DNA from: OLB9 sp041392785
GTDB taxonomy: Bacteria; Bacteroidota; Bacteroidia; Chitinophagales; Saprospiraceae
DNA: 64,000 bases
Assembly: GCA_041392785.1 (NCBI GenBank)
Contig: JAWKLK010000006.1
Coordinates: forward strand, 62,001-126,000
Reading direction: 5' to 3'
Shown: in pieces, positions 17,234 to 26,820 of the stretch
Layout: the number at the start of each line of letters is the position of its first letter
How positions within the stretch are numbered: position 1 is the stretch's first letter
Program-made: the position numbers and the translations under genes
Notes under the pieces: model-generated
What the model was told of the DNA's origin: nothing
The model's input: only the letters and a program-made list of their open reading frames with translations
The model's database searches: none

Positions 17234-19600
17234 TTACTTCAAACTTAATATTTCCCTAATCAATCCATCACTCTCTTCCTCCAGTTTCAGTATATCTGCG
17301 GTCACATCTTCCATACTTCTGAGTGGCTTATGACGGTAGAAATATTTATTAAAACTGATCTCATATCCTATCTTGGTCGCATCCAGATTGATCCACGCTT
17401 CTGCCACATGTGGCGCGACCTCACGACGGAAGTAATCATGTATATCTTCTTTGAGTGGTACATTCTCTGTATCTCGTAGATCGCCTTCTGTCTCATACTC
17501 GATATACACACCTTTTGTGTCAGATGGGTAATAGCCATAATCTGGCAAATCTTTTTCGTCACATCCTAGACGATCGAGTAGATTGTCCAGTTTCTCTCCA
17601 CTGAGTTTGGTATTGCTTTTGATGACTTTGGCAGCATCTGCATCATGCCAGCTTACTGCATTCAGTATGGCATTTTTTTCCGAGGCTGACAGTTTGATAT
17701 TTAATTGTTTAGCAGCTTGCTCCGCCATTTCTCTGAACTTATTAAAATCATCATACGCGGCGCCACCTACTGCTTGCAATAGGCTCATTCCTACCTGCAT
17801 CAGATCTCTTTGTTTTTGCCATGTATCAGGATGCACTAGTGCCTTGCTTTGTTTGGCATTCAGGTTCATTTCCTGTTTTTCGCACCAGTCGAGGATTTCT
17901 TTTTCGTATTTTTGGACATCGGTATAGATGGCATCACCGTAGGTTTCATAAGCCCACATCATAGCATCTTTGAGAACTTTGTCATAACGGAGTTCGCCTA
18001 TTTTTTCGGCAGTAAATTGTGCTTTCAGTCTTTTGGGTCGCTCGATGGTCACCTTATAATACCCAAAATCACTGTTGTCAAATATCTTGCTGGCTATGCC
18101 GAATTCTTCCTGAGTTTCTGGATCGATTTTCTTATCCATTGTCTCCATATTTTGGTACACAGATACGATTTCACGTATATGTTCAGGGGCAAATTCACAA
18201 TTTTTATTACCGAGATTTTTACGAAGTTTGCGATACATCTGTCCTGCATCTATGAGTTGTACCTTACCTTTGCGGAGTGGTGACTTGTGATTGCTCAATA
18301 TCCAGATGTAGGTCGTAATCCCTGTATTGTAAAACAAGTTATTGGGCATTTGCACGATGGCTTCGAGCCAGTCATTTTCTATGATATACCTACGGATATT
18401 ACTCTCGCCACCGCCAGCATCACCTGTGAATAAGCTGCTACCGTTGTGTACAGAAGCTATCCTAGTACCTGTAGCACTTTGTGACAGCGGCTTCATTTTA
18501 TTGACCATTTCCATCAAGAATAATAGCTGGCCATCAGATGATCTAGGCGTAGCATCCACATCTTCTTCCATGCCCCAGTAATCCTTCAGCTGTACCACGA
18601 ATCTAGGGTCGATGACATCTTTGCCATCTTTGATATACTTCAGCTCACTCGCCCATGACTTGCCATAAGGTGGATTAGACAGCATAAAGTCAAAAGTCGT
18701 CCCTGCAAATTCGTCAGTACTCAGCGTCGAGCCTACACGTATATTCTCAGGATTATTGCCTTTGATCATCATATCAGACTTGCAGATGGCATAAGTCTCA
18801 TCGTTGATTTCTTTGCCGTATAGATAAACATCACCCTTGGCCCTGATCTCACCTTCTTCATCTTTTATAAAATTCTGAGACTCGGTCAGCATACCACCGC
18901 TACCACATGCGGGATCGTAGATCGTCATCACAGGAGGTAGATTTTCTTTGACTGGCTCGAATATGATATGGGTCATCAGGTCTATGACTTCTCTTGGAGT
19001 AAAGTGTTCTCCAGCTTCTTCATTATTTTCTTCATTAAACTTACGGATCAACTCCTCGAATACATATCCCATACCCAGATTACTGAGAGCAGGTATCTTA
19101 CGGCCGTCAGGATCAGCCTTTTCGAATGGAGTGAGATTGATATATGGAGACGTAAATTTCTCTAACACATTGAGTAGCACATCTTTTGATGCCATGTGTT
19201 TTACTTGAGATTTCAGCTTAAATTTATCTATGATCTCTTTCACATTTTTACTAAATCCATTGAGATAATCTTCAAAATTAGCCTGTAATATCTGTTGATT
19301 ATTCGTAGCCGTGTCATGCAGTCTTTGTAACGTCCACGTACTAGTATTGTAAAATACGTAACCTGATGCTTGTCGCAATCCATTCTCGTCCCACTCTGTA
19401 AAATTTGCTACATCCTTCTGAAATACCAGCTCTTCCATGACCGTATCTTTCGTAGGCTCAAGTAAGGCATCAAGCCTTCGCAGCACTACCATAGGTAAGA
19501 TCACATCCCGATACTTTCCTCTGACATACACATCTCTGAGACAATCATCTGCTATGGACCAAATAAAAGATACTAGTTTATTATGTACGGCTGTATTCAT
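17234..19600 (-). CDS. hsdM: Type I restriction-modification N6-adenine methyltransferase (HsdM)
   Basis: HsdM modifies adenine in the host recognition sequence. About 788 residues from ATG 19600. The N-terminal HsdM helical domain (LVSFIWSIADDCLRDVYVRG and so on) is followed by the SAM-binding motif I YDPACGSGGM and the catalytic motif IV NPPYGKSW. A long C-terminal extension is typical of this larger HsdM subclass. The frame extends 12 codons further upstream, but that stretch overlaps the TATGTTTG promoter box, and the NTAVHNKLVSFIWS start matches relatives. It is the first gene of the operon. Confidence 0.96.
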   Translation of the reverse strand: MNTAVHNKLVSFIWSIADDCLRDVYVRGKYRDVILPMVVLRRLDALLEPTKDTVMEELVFQKDVANFTEWDENGLRQASGYVFYNTSTWTLQRLHDTATNNQQILQANFEDYLNGFSKNVKEIIDKFKLKSQVKHMASKDVLLNVLEKFTSPYINLTPFEKADPDGRKIPALSNLGMGYVFEELIRKFNEENNEEAGEHFTPREVIDLMTHIIFEPVKENLPPVMTIYDPACGSGGMLTESQNFIKDEEGEIRAKGDVYLYGKEINDETYAICKSDMMIKGNNPENIRVGSTLSTDEFAGTTFDFMLSNPPYGKSWASELKYIKDGKDVIDPRFVVQLKDYWGMEEDVDATPRSSDGQLLFLMEMVNKMKPLSQSATGTRIASVHNGSSLFTGDAGGGESNIRRYIIENDWLEAIVQMPNNLFYNTGITTYIWILSNHKSPLRKGKVQLIDAGQMYRKLRKNLGNKNCEFAPEHIREIVSVYQNMETMDKKIDPETQEEFGIASKIFDNSDFGYYKVTIERPKRLKAQFTAEKIGELRYDKVLKDAMMWAYETYGDAIYTDVQKYEKEILDWCEKQEMNLNAKQSKALVHPDTWQKQRDLMQVGMSLLQAVGGAAYDDFNKFREMAEQAAKQLNIKLSASEKNAILNAVSWHDADAAKVIKSNTKLSGEKLDNLLDRLGCDEKDLPDYGYYPSDTKGVYIEYETEGDLRDTENVPLKEDIHDYFRREVAPHVAEAWINLDATKIGYEISFNKYFYRHKPLRSMEDVTADILKLEEESDGLIREILSLK

Positions 19601-19629
19601 AAGAATTAAGGATGTTAATTTTATAAATG

Positions 19630-19637
19630 CAAACATA
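19630..19637 (-). promoter_or_regulatory. -7 box (TATGTTTG) of the hsd operon
   Basis: TATGTTTG on the minus strand, 30 bases before the hsdM ATG at 19600, fits TAnnTTTG. It supports 19600 over the longer open frame. Confidence 0.5.
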
Positions 19638-20003
19638 AAAAAAAACCATCACTTTGAATCAAAATGATAGCCCATTATAAAATTATCATCCAGCAAAACT
19701 AATCATTGATCTAGCAATCTTACCTATTTAAAGATACACATAAAATGGAAATGTCAACCTTAGGCTGTGTAATACTTGGATACCGAGTCGCAAGTCATTA
19801 TGCATTACGGCAGAAATTATGTAGAGTGCATCGATCACAATACGATCAACCAATCCCATTTTTCGATGATCTGGGTTCAGAGAATTATAGTTACATCAAT
19901 GTAACACTAAAAAAGATAGCAAAAGTCTATTTTTTGTAGTAAAAATGATTGTTTTAATTTGTGGTACCCAAAGTGGAACCATTACCAAAGTGAATTAAAT
20001 ATA
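19638..20003. other. Gap between the hsd operon and tRNA-Asp, no supported gene
   Basis: About 365 bases. A 64-codon frame at 19745-19939 has no family resemblance, signal or ribosome-binding context. I see no duplicated tRNA 3' end and no integrase remnant. Confidence 0.5.
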
Positions 20004-20034
20004 AAAGCCTTTAAATCAAAGACTTAAAGGCTTT
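20004..20034 (-). terminator. Terminator after tRNA-Asp
   Basis: AAAGCCTTTAA and TTAAAGGCTTT form an 11-base stem with a short loop, immediately 3' of the tRNA on the minus strand. A/T-rich flanks on both sides make it potentially bidirectional. Confidence 0.8.
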
Positions 20035-20039
20035 ATTTG

Positions 20040-20113
20040 CGGACTGGACGGGACTCGAACCCGCGACCCCATGCGTGACAGGCATGTATTCTAACCAACT
20101 GAACTACCAATCC
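20040..20113 (-). tRNA. tRNA-Asp (GTC)
   Basis: The 74-base sequence folds as a cloverleaf: a 7-base acceptor stem (GGATTGG with CCAGTCC, one G-T pair), a D-arm with AGTTCAGTTGGTTAGA, anticodon GTC in CCTGTCACG, and a GGGTTCGAGTCCC T-arm. The discriminator base is G, as usual for tRNA-Asp. CCA is not encoded. A terminator hairpin lies just 3'. Confidence 0.97.
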
Positions 20114-20230
20114 AAAAAGTGCTTTTCTATAAAAGCGACGCAAAGATATAGAAGTTTTTTATCATGCAAAATTTTTTTACAAAATATTTTTTTATTCTTT
20201 TAAAAATATGACCCTTTACCCTTAATTTCT

Positions 20231-20238
20231 TACTTTTG
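20231..20238 (+). promoter_or_regulatory. -7 box (TACTTTTG) upstream of accA
   Basis: TACTTTTG fits TAnnTTTG, about 120 bases before the accA start, leaving a long leader in which no known riboswitch was recognised. Confidence 0.4.
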
Positions 20239-20360
20239 CATACCTGTATCTGGACTTGTGCATTTTTGAATTCATTGTTGATGGAAAGAAGTCACGATTT
20301 TTAACCAGTGCAGAATGTTTGACTTTTAATTGATAACTTAATCTCACACCTATGGTATTC

Positions 20361-21314
20361 ATGGATTTTGAAAAGCCACTGGAGACGCTTTATGACCAGA
20401 TGGAAAAATTAAAAGAAATCAGTCAGGAAGGTGCAATTGATGTGTCTGAAAGTATTAAAGAATTGGAAAAAAAGATCCAATCTACAAAAAAGGATATTTA
20501 CGGTAACCTGACTGGATGGCAAAGAGTGCAATTGTCAAGGCATCCAGAACGGCCATATACCCTATTTTACATTGAAAGTATGTGTAAAAAATTTGTAGAG
20601 CTGCATGGTGATAGATATTGCAAGGATGATAAAGCCATCGTGGGCGGTCTCGCTAAGATCGATAATATCAATGTGGTCATCATCGGGCATCAAAAAGGAA
20701 ATAATACCAAACAACGCCAATATAGAAATTTTGGCATGGCAAATCCGGAAGGATATCGCAAAGCACTGAGACTTATGAAAATGGCTGAAAAGTTCAATCT
20801 ACCTGTCATCAGTTTGATAGATACTCCAGGAGCATTCCCAGGCCTTGAGGCTGAAGAAAGGGGGCAAGCTGAAGCAATTGCAAAAAACTTATTTGAAATG
20901 GCGCAATTGAGAGTGCCTATTTTGTGCTATATTATTGGAGAGGGCGCTTCAGGTGGTGCACTTGGTATTGGGGTTGGAGACAAAGTTTTTATGCTTGAAA
21001 ATACTTGGTATACTGTGATTTCACCAGAATCATGCTCATCTATACTATGGCGCAGTTGGGACCATAAAGAGGAAGCGGCAGAAGCTCTAAAACTCACACC
21101 AGAACATATGTTAAATTTTGGTTTGATAGATGATATTGTTAAGGAACCATTAGGAGGTGCTCATACGGACCCTGATAAAATGTCCAAAACATTAAAACAA
21201 CATATTAAAAATGAACTATTCCTACTAATGCCTAAAGACCCTGATCAATTAATTTCTGAGAGAATTGAGAAATATAATGCTATGGGTAGGTTTATGGAAG
21301 TCAATCTACAATAG
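20361..21314 (+). CDS. accA: Acetyl-CoA carboxylase carboxyltransferase subunit alpha
   Basis: AccA with AccD transfers the carboxyl group from biotin to acetyl-CoA, the first committed step of fatty-acid synthesis. About 317 residues, normal length. The N-terminal DFEKPLETLYDQMEKL helix, the HGDRYCKDDKAIVGGLAKI segment, LIDTPGAFPGLEAEERGQAEAI and GEGASGGALGIGVGD oxyanion-loop regions are all present. An in-frame ATG at 20352 gives three more residues; DFEKPLE just after the second ATG matches the family start. It begins a plus-strand run with the DUF6913-like gene, dapA and mtgA, 9-23 bases apart. Confidence 0.97.
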   Translation: MDFEKPLETLYDQMEKLKEISQEGAIDVSESIKELEKKIQSTKKDIYGNLTGWQRVQLSRHPERPYTLFYIESMCKKFVELHGDRYCKDDKAIVGGLAKIDNINVVIIGHQKGNNTKQRQYRNFGMANPEGYRKALRLMKMAEKFNLPVISLIDTPGAFPGLEAEERGQAEAIAKNLFEMAQLRVPILCYIIGEGASGGALGIGVGDKVFMLENTWYTVISPESCSSILWRSWDHKEEAAEALKLTPEHMLNFGLIDDIVKEPLGGAHTDPDKMSKTLKQHIKNELFLLMPKDPDQLISERIEKYNAMGRFMEVNLQ

Positions 21315-21323
21315 CAGTTTTCT

Positions 21324-21851
21324 ATGATAGGTCAAATCAAAAGGTGGCTTTTCAATAGAGCTTTTTCTCAGGACGCACCAAAGATCCCAGCGTCTACCAT
21401 TGTGATAAATCCTATGAAAACCATAGGTATTGTATATCCATTAAATATTGATAATCAGGATTTAAAATATATTAACAAATTTATTACTGACATCAGACCA
21501 CAAAAAAATATTAAAGAATTGCGATTTTTTGATGGTAAGAGAGATAAAAATAGCAATGACATTCAAGATACTTATTTTACCACCGATATTGGATGGTATG
21601 GTATTCCGAAACACCAAGCTATTGATGAATTTACTAACGAAATATTTGACTTACTCATAATGATTCCTAATATGTATACGCCTCATTATGAATATATTAC
21701 TCGGAAGAGTCAAGCCAAGTTCAAAGTAGGATTTTCTTCAGCAAAAATTGGCAAACATCTCAACCTGATAATTGAATCCTATAATGAAGATGCTATGTCA
21801 CAACGCATTGCAAAAATTTTTAAGGCATTTTCATCACTTTCAAAACAATAA
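21324..21851 (+). CDS. DUF6913-like protein
   Basis: This 175-residue soluble protein lies directly before dapA, the usual place of DUF6913 genes in Bacteroidota. The sequence agrees in outline: a central DIGWYGIPK segment, a FDLLIMIPNM strand and a SQAKFKVGFSS near the C-terminus. No catalytic motif is visible. The function is unknown, and the constant neighbourhood suggests a role linked to cell-wall or lysine precursor synthesis, which is only inference. It is spaced 9 bases from accA and 17 from dapA. Confidence 0.7.
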   Translation: MIGQIKRWLFNRAFSQDAPKIPASTIVINPMKTIGIVYPLNIDNQDLKYINKFITDIRPQKNIKELRFFDGKRDKNSNDIQDTYFTTDIGWYGIPKHQAIDEFTNEIFDLLIMIPNMYTPHYEYITRKSQAKFKVGFSSAKIGKHLNLIIESYNEDAMSQRIAKIFKAFSSLSKQ

Positions 21852-21868
21852 GATTTAAAATAATACTC

Positions 21869-22768
21869 ATGAAGGATAAAAGATTCATTGGCACTGGAGT
21901 AGCTATAATCACCCCATTTAAAAATGGTGACATTGATTGGACGGGTTTATCAGCAGTGATAGAACATGTGGTTGGCGGAGGAGTAGACTTTGTAGTGGCA
22001 CTTGGATCCACTGGCGAAACAGCCACATTAAATGAAATGGAGTCTAGAAAAATATTAGATTATTGTATAGAAAAAATTGATGGAAGAGTACCCATCGTGG
22101 CTGGGAACTTCGGTGGCAATGACACCAAAGAATTGGTTAAAAAAACATCATCATACAATTTTGACGGAATTTCAGCTATTTTATCATCCAGTCCTGCCTA
22201 TATCAAACCATCGCAAGAAGGTATTTTCTTGCATTATCAACAATTGATAGATTATTGTGAAGTACCAGTTATATTATATAATGTTCCAGGAAGAACACGA
22301 TCCAACATGGAATGGGAAACCACCATACGCCTAGCAGAATATAGTAAAAATTGTATTGGAATTAAAGAAGCATCAGGTGATTTAATCCAAACAACTCGTA
22401 TACTAAAAAACAAACCAGATGATTTCATTGTAACATCAGGAGATGATGAGGTTGCACTTGCTATGACCACATTAGGAGGAGATGGCGTTATTTCAGTAAT
22501 GGCAAATGCACTACCAAACCCATTTAGCAGCATGATAAGAGCTGCATTAAATGGCGATTATGAAACTGCTCGAAAATTGAATTTTGCAACTTATGACCTC
22601 CATAAATGGCTGTATATAGAAGGAAATCCTGTGGGTATAAAATCAGCTATGGAAATTTTAGGAATTTGTTCTAATGAAGTAAGATTACCTCTCGCATCAC
22701 TATCCAAGGCAAATTACGCCAATTTGAGTTCAGTTCTCTCAGATGTGCTGGCCAAAATAAAAAAGTAA
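21869..22768 (+). CDS. dapA: 4-Hydroxy-tetrahydrodipicolinate synthase
   Basis: DapA condenses pyruvate with aspartate semialdehyde in the lysine/diaminopimelate pathway. The 299-residue TIM barrel has the GSTGET motif near residue 48, the Tyr of YNVPGRTRSNM, and the Schiff-base Lys in GIKEASGD. The length is normal. It is followed by mtgA after 22 bases, so the run joins peptidoglycan precursor supply with a glycan polymerase. Confidence 0.97.
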   Translation: MKDKRFIGTGVAIITPFKNGDIDWTGLSAVIEHVVGGGVDFVVALGSTGETATLNEMESRKILDYCIEKIDGRVPIVAGNFGGNDTKELVKKTSSYNFDGISAILSSSPAYIKPSQEGIFLHYQQLIDYCEVPVILYNVPGRTRSNMEWETTIRLAEYSKNCIGIKEASGDLIQTTRILKNKPDDFIVTSGDDEVALAMTTLGGDGVISVMANALPNPFSSMIRAALNGDYETARKLNFATYDLHKWLYIEGNPVGIKSAMEILGICSNEVRLPLASLSKANYANLSSVLSDVLAKIKK

Positions 22769-22790
22769 CCATTGACGCAAAAGATACATC

Positions 22791-23516
22791 GTGAAACACA
22801 GATTAGTTTTATGGATGAGGTACTTCAAAATTGCGACTGTGGCTTTTGTTACATTTTCAGTAGCATGGGTTGCACTTTATAGATGCATTCCACCACCTAT
22901 TACCTATGTGATGGTTTCTAAATATGGGATCAATTTTGACTATTCACCAAAATCAATTGAATCAATTTCTCCTGAAATGCTTGTATGTGCCATGGCCGCT
23001 GAGGATCAAATGCTACCATTTCACGCAGGACTAGACATTTCAGCAATAAAAACAGCAATAAAAAGAAATAAAAAGAGTAAAAAGACATTCGGAGCAAGTA
23101 CTATTACCCAACAAGTTTCAAAAAATGCTTTTCTATTTCCCAATAGAAATTTTATCAGAAAAGGTCTAGAACTGTATTTTTCAATTTGGGTGGAAACACT
23201 TTGGCCGAAAAACCACATTCTCAATACTTACCTAAATATTGCGGAAATGGGCAAGGGTATATTTGGAGCAGAGGCAGCAGGCCAACATTTTTATAAGAAA
23301 AAAGCAAGTCAATTAAACTTAGCAGAATCATCATCCATTATTGCTACCCTACCAAACCCTATAAAATTTAAAGCCACTTCCCAATCTGAATATGTTCTAT
23401 CTAGAAAATCAAAAATCATGCGTCAATATGGCTTCCTAGATGGCAGACATTATCTCAGAGAGCTCTATGTAAGGACTGATAAACCCATATATGATTTCTC
23501 TAACTATCAAGAATAA
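22791..23516 (+). CDS. mtgA: Monofunctional biosynthetic peptidoglycan transglycosylase
   Basis: This GT51 enzyme polymerises lipid II into glycan chains at the outer face of the inner membrane. The 241 residues start with one transmembrane anchor (FKIATVAFVTFSVAWVALY). The GT51 motifs follow: AAEDQMLPFHAG containing the catalytic Glu, then FGASTITQQVSKNAFL and WPKNHILNTYLNIAEMG. The start is GTG at 22791. An ATG at 22815, eight codons in, is the alternative and still keeps the anchor. No transpeptidase domain is present, as expected. Confidence 0.95.
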   Translation: MKHRLVLWMRYFKIATVAFVTFSVAWVALYRCIPPPITYVMVSKYGINFDYSPKSIESISPEMLVCAMAAEDQMLPFHAGLDISAIKTAIKRNKKSKKTFGASTITQQVSKNAFLFPNRNFIRKGLELYFSIWVETLWPKNHILNTYLNIAEMGKGIFGAEAAGQHFYKKKASQLNLAESSSIIATLPNPIKFKATSQSEYVLSRKSKIMRQYGFLDGRHYLRELYVRTDKPIYDFSNYQE

Positions 23517-23523
23517 GAAGAAA

Positions 23524-23997
23524 TCAATGAACCAATCTATCTGCACAATAAGATGATGCAAATGCGTCTGGCTTGGCTTTAAAGGTATAACCCATCCCTA
23601 AGATATATCCCGTCGCTTCCCTCAAAGCTATATTTGATCCAAAGTTGGGATCGGTATTAATATCAGCGTGCACTTCTAACTCAATTGGATAACGATCCAA
23701 TATTGGGCAAAGTTGATAGGCGAGTTGTACAGAAAGCCCAACTTCAAAAATCATCCTTTCCTTAATTGTCATTTTACTATTTTTCTTCATCATACTATAA
23801 TAAATAAATCCGCCTTTCTTTTCCCTCAAAACCACGATGACGGTAGCAAATTCTATTATATTGGACTTAACTTGGGAGTCACACCCGATACATATTTTGA
23901 GTTTATTCCCTAATTCAAGTTCGCGAAGTATTGCCGCTTCAACAACATGTTCAATCGGTTTTAGGAGTTTTCGACGATCAAAAGAGTACCAGTCCAT
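23524..23997 (-). CDS. YkuK-family RNase H-like protein
   Basis: The 157-residue protein matches the YkuK (formerly DUF458) family, a ribonuclease-H-like fold of unproven activity. It shows an Asp-containing first strand (LKICIGCDSQV), FATVIVVLREKKGGFIYY, and a later VHADINTDPNFGSN segment with acidic residues that could bind metal. It is convergent with mtgA, 7 bases apart. A TACTTTTG box lies 17 bases upstream of its ATG. Confidence 0.85.
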   Translation of the reverse strand: MDWYSFDRRKLLKPIEHVVEAAILRELELGNKLKICIGCDSQVKSNIIEFATVIVVLREKKGGFIYYSMMKKNSKMTIKERMIFEVGLSVQLAYQLCPILDRYPIELEVHADINTDPNFGSNIALREATGYILGMGYTFKAKPDAFASSYCADRLVH

Positions 23998-24013
23998 TTT
24001 TTACATTTTAAAA

Positions 24014-24021
24014 CAAAAGTA
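24014..24021 (-). promoter_or_regulatory. -7 box (TACTTTTG) of the YkuK-family gene
   Basis: TACTTTTG on the minus strand, 17 bases before the start at 23997. Confidence 0.45.
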
Positions 24022-24261
24022 GCTGTTTATTTGGATTTTACATATTAATTTAAAATTAAATTATTAATAAGTATCTATAAATACGAATAAATAATTTATC
24101 GATGTAAATTCAAAGAATGCTTTTATACTCTCCTTTAAAAAATATATTTTCCTGTAAAAAAGAATTGTATCTTGGCAGCAAAATACGTCAATGGTTTATA
24201 ATTTCCATAAAATAAAAACCATTGATGTTACCTTTTTTTTGATACATTTTAAATCAAACAT

Positions 24262-24888
24262 ATGAATTTTGAAACAATCTTTAAAAACAATCAAGAATGG
24301 GTTTCTGGAAAATTAGCATTAGACCCTGATTATTTTAATAAACTATCCAAAGGACAGAATCCTGATATCCTATACATAGGATGTGCTGACAGTAGAGTCA
24401 CTGCGGAAGATTTGATGGGTGTTGCTCCAGGTGAAGTATTTGTACATCGGAATGTAGCAAACATGGTAGTTTCAATTGACTTAAATGCGATGTCCGTGAT
24501 CAATTATGCAGTAAGACACCTTAAAGTAAAGCATATTGTGGTGTGCGGACATTATGAATGCGGTGGGGTTAAAGCATCGCTTCAGCAGGAAGATTTAGGG
24601 TTACTTAATCCATGGTTGAGAAACATTCGTGATGTCTATCGTCTATACAAAAATGAATTAAATGCAATTACTGATGAAACCAAAAGATTCGACAGACTTG
24701 TAGAATTAAATGTCCAAGAACAATGTATCAATGTCATCAAAACAGCTGCTGTTCAGGAAGCATATATAGAAAGAGGCATTACTGTCAATGGTTGGGTTTT
24801 TGACATTAGAACTGGAAAATTGATTGATTTAAAAATAGATTTTCAAAAAATTCTTAGCGGTATTATGGAAATTTATCGCATTGTGTGA
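24262..24888 (+). CDS. can: Beta-class carbonic anhydrase
   Basis: This zinc enzyme interconverts CO2 and bicarbonate in the cytoplasm. The 208 residues have the beta-class ligands Cys41, His97 and Cys100 (GCADSRVTAEDL and CGHYECGGVK) and the Asp43/Arg45 catalytic dyad. The length and motif order are normal. It is a single gene; the 264-base region before it is A/T-rich with no clear regulator site. Confidence 0.95.
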   Translation: MNFETIFKNNQEWVSGKLALDPDYFNKLSKGQNPDILYIGCADSRVTAEDLMGVAPGEVFVHRNVANMVVSIDLNAMSVINYAVRHLKVKHIVVCGHYECGGVKASLQQEDLGLLNPWLRNIRDVYRLYKNELNAITDETKRFDRLVELNVQEQCINVIKTAAVQEAYIERGITVNGWVFDIRTGKLIDLKIDFQKILSGIMEIYRIV

Positions 24889-25019
24889 TAGGTAACAGGA
24901 CAATAACATTCAAAAATATTTACTAAATGGTTGATTTCATTTGCCAATTGATACAACATAATAACGAGTTTCAGAGTTATAGGTAAGTGAATTTTATCTA
25001 TAGAATTAACTTGGCTCTT

Positions 25020-26795
25020 ATGAAACATATTCTGGTTTTTTTTCTAATATTAGTTTTACCATTATTTGCTTATTGTGCGAAGGATAATGCTAATGTGGGT
25101 GTTCAGATGATTGGGTTCGACACTATCATACATTTATGTTCAAAACAACCCATAAACAACCTGGCAATTTTACTCCATGCAAATGAAAATGGGGTTTGGG
25201 AACCAAAACTACAGGTCCATAATATTTTTAACCCCAATTTTGATACTCCTGGTAGATATTCTTACATTTTCACAAATGATCTTGGTATTCAAGACACAAG
25301 TTTTATTGAAATACTCATTCATCCTGAGAGAATGATTGAATTGGGGCCACCCATTAAAATGTGCAGAGCTGAAAGGCAAACAGTAGATATTCCTAAGAAG
25401 GCAGGAGATGTCTATTCTTGGAATGATGGAGTAACTGAACCTAAACGATACATTTATTCCCCAGGCAGCTACATTGTGACCTTAGTGACAGTAGAAGGAT
25501 GTGTTTTAAAAGATACATTACTTATACTACCTTCCTTTGAGAAAGTTCCAAAAAATGTAAGTGTTGAAATTTGCCATTCAGATACATATGAGTACAAGGG
25601 AAAAGATTATTTACCTGGTGAGACTATAATTGATAGCATTAGAGCTGTCCGAGGATGTGATACACTTGTAACTTTACAACTGATCCCAATTTATCCCAAC
25701 ATAATCCAAAAAGATACCTTTACTTGTGATAATTCAAGTATAACAATACAAAACAGGTCCTACGTTCCTGGAGATACCATCATATCCTATCTAACTGACC
25801 CTCTGGGATGTGACACAATTGTGAAGACATTGTATCTCGCTACTACCATAGAAAATATAGAAATTCTAGCTTCTGATAGTATATTATGCTTAGGTGCAAC
25901 CGCGATACTTAGCACTGCACATTCTTCGAATTTGGTTTGGTCTAATAATGCAACTACTCCTACTACACAAGTCACAGCGGGTATACATCACGTACGATTT
26001 GTAGATAATTACGGATGTTTCAGATATGATACTATACAAATTCAAAATGCACCTATTCCTAGTTTTACATTAACTATTGATTCCGTAAAATGTAACAAAA
26101 ACAATGGGGTCATTTCCATAGATAATTTAAATCAGATGAACACATTTGATATTTATTGGAATGGTGTGTTGTCATCCACAAATACCATTGAAAATCTTGC
26201 ATCAGGACAATATCGTTTAACCTTAAAGGACAGATTTGACTGTACAAAAGATACTACTATCAATATACCAGAAATACCCTATGTCTTTGATCACGTTACA
26301 ACAACTTTATATGTCCCAAAAGGCATTGACACTACGTTAAATCTGGGTTTTATTAGAAATGATATATCAATAGTAGATATAGAATTGAATAACGATGTGT
26401 ATATAAGAGATTCATTGTTGATCATAAATGGACAAAGTAGTAAAGCCTACACCATTACACTTGAAGACAAAAATGGATGTAGAGACGTCGGCACTCTCAA
26501 TATAGAAGTCATACCAATAATAGAAGATGTGACATTGCCCAACATAATTTCAATACAAGCCTCCAATCTAGAAAATCGAAGTTTCTTTGTTAAAGTAGAT
26601 GACGTGTTGTATGACCTTACAGTCTACGATAGGTGGGGAAATCCAAGGTTTTCCAAACTGAAAATCATAGGAAACTCCCCTTCAGAAGGATGGACACCTG
26701 ATGACATTGAAACGGGAGTGTACACCTACATTTTAGAAGTATACACACCTTATGTAAAAATAAAAAAATATGGTGATGTACTCGTTATAAAATAA
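25020..26795 (+). CDS. Secreted protein with T9SS type-B (gliding-motility) C-terminal domain
   Basis: A signal peptide (KHILVFFLILVLPLFAYCA) opens a 592-residue extracellular protein. Beta-rich repeats carry paired motifs of the form CHSDTYEYKG...PGETIIDS...GCDTL, seen twice around residues 185-280. The last 90 residues (YDLTVYDRWGNPRF, GVYTYILEVYTP, ending KKYGDVLVIK) are the gliding-motility-associated sorting domain that directs export through T9SS. ATG 25020 is preferred over an in-frame ATG 33 bases earlier because it starts the signal peptide directly. The frame is intact, unlike the related giants at 46-57 kb. Confidence 0.88.
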   Translation: MKHILVFFLILVLPLFAYCAKDNANVGVQMIGFDTIIHLCSKQPINNLAILLHANENGVWEPKLQVHNIFNPNFDTPGRYSYIFTNDLGIQDTSFIEILIHPERMIELGPPIKMCRAERQTVDIPKKAGDVYSWNDGVTEPKRYIYSPGSYIVTLVTVEGCVLKDTLLILPSFEKVPKNVSVEICHSDTYEYKGKDYLPGETIIDSIRAVRGCDTLVTLQLIPIYPNIIQKDTFTCDNSSITIQNRSYVPGDTIISYLTDPLGCDTIVKTLYLATTIENIEILASDSILCLGATAILSTAHSSNLVWSNNATTPTTQVTAGIHHVRFVDNYGCFRYDTIQIQNAPIPSFTLTIDSVKCNKNNGVISIDNLNQMNTFDIYWNGVLSSTNTIENLASGQYRLTLKDRFDCTKDTTINIPEIPYVFDHVTTTLYVPKGIDTTLNLGFIRNDISIVDIELNNDVYIRDSLLIINGQSSKAYTITLEDKNGCRDVGTLNIEVIPIIEDVTLPNIISIQASNLENRSFFVKVDDVLYDLTVYDRWGNPRFSKLKIIGNSPSEGWTPDDIETGVYTYILEVYTPYVKIKKYGDVLVIK

Positions 26796-26820
26796 GATTA
26801 CAAAGCCTTTTCAAAAGATT

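Noticed and set aside
19601..19636. Longer hsdM start (MFAFIKLTSLIL)
   Set aside because: It overlaps the TATGTTTG promoter box and the family start matches the ATG at 19600.
19745..19939. 64-codon frame upstream of the hsd operon
   Set aside because: No family resemblance, promoter or signal; composition looks like chance in A/T-rich DNA.
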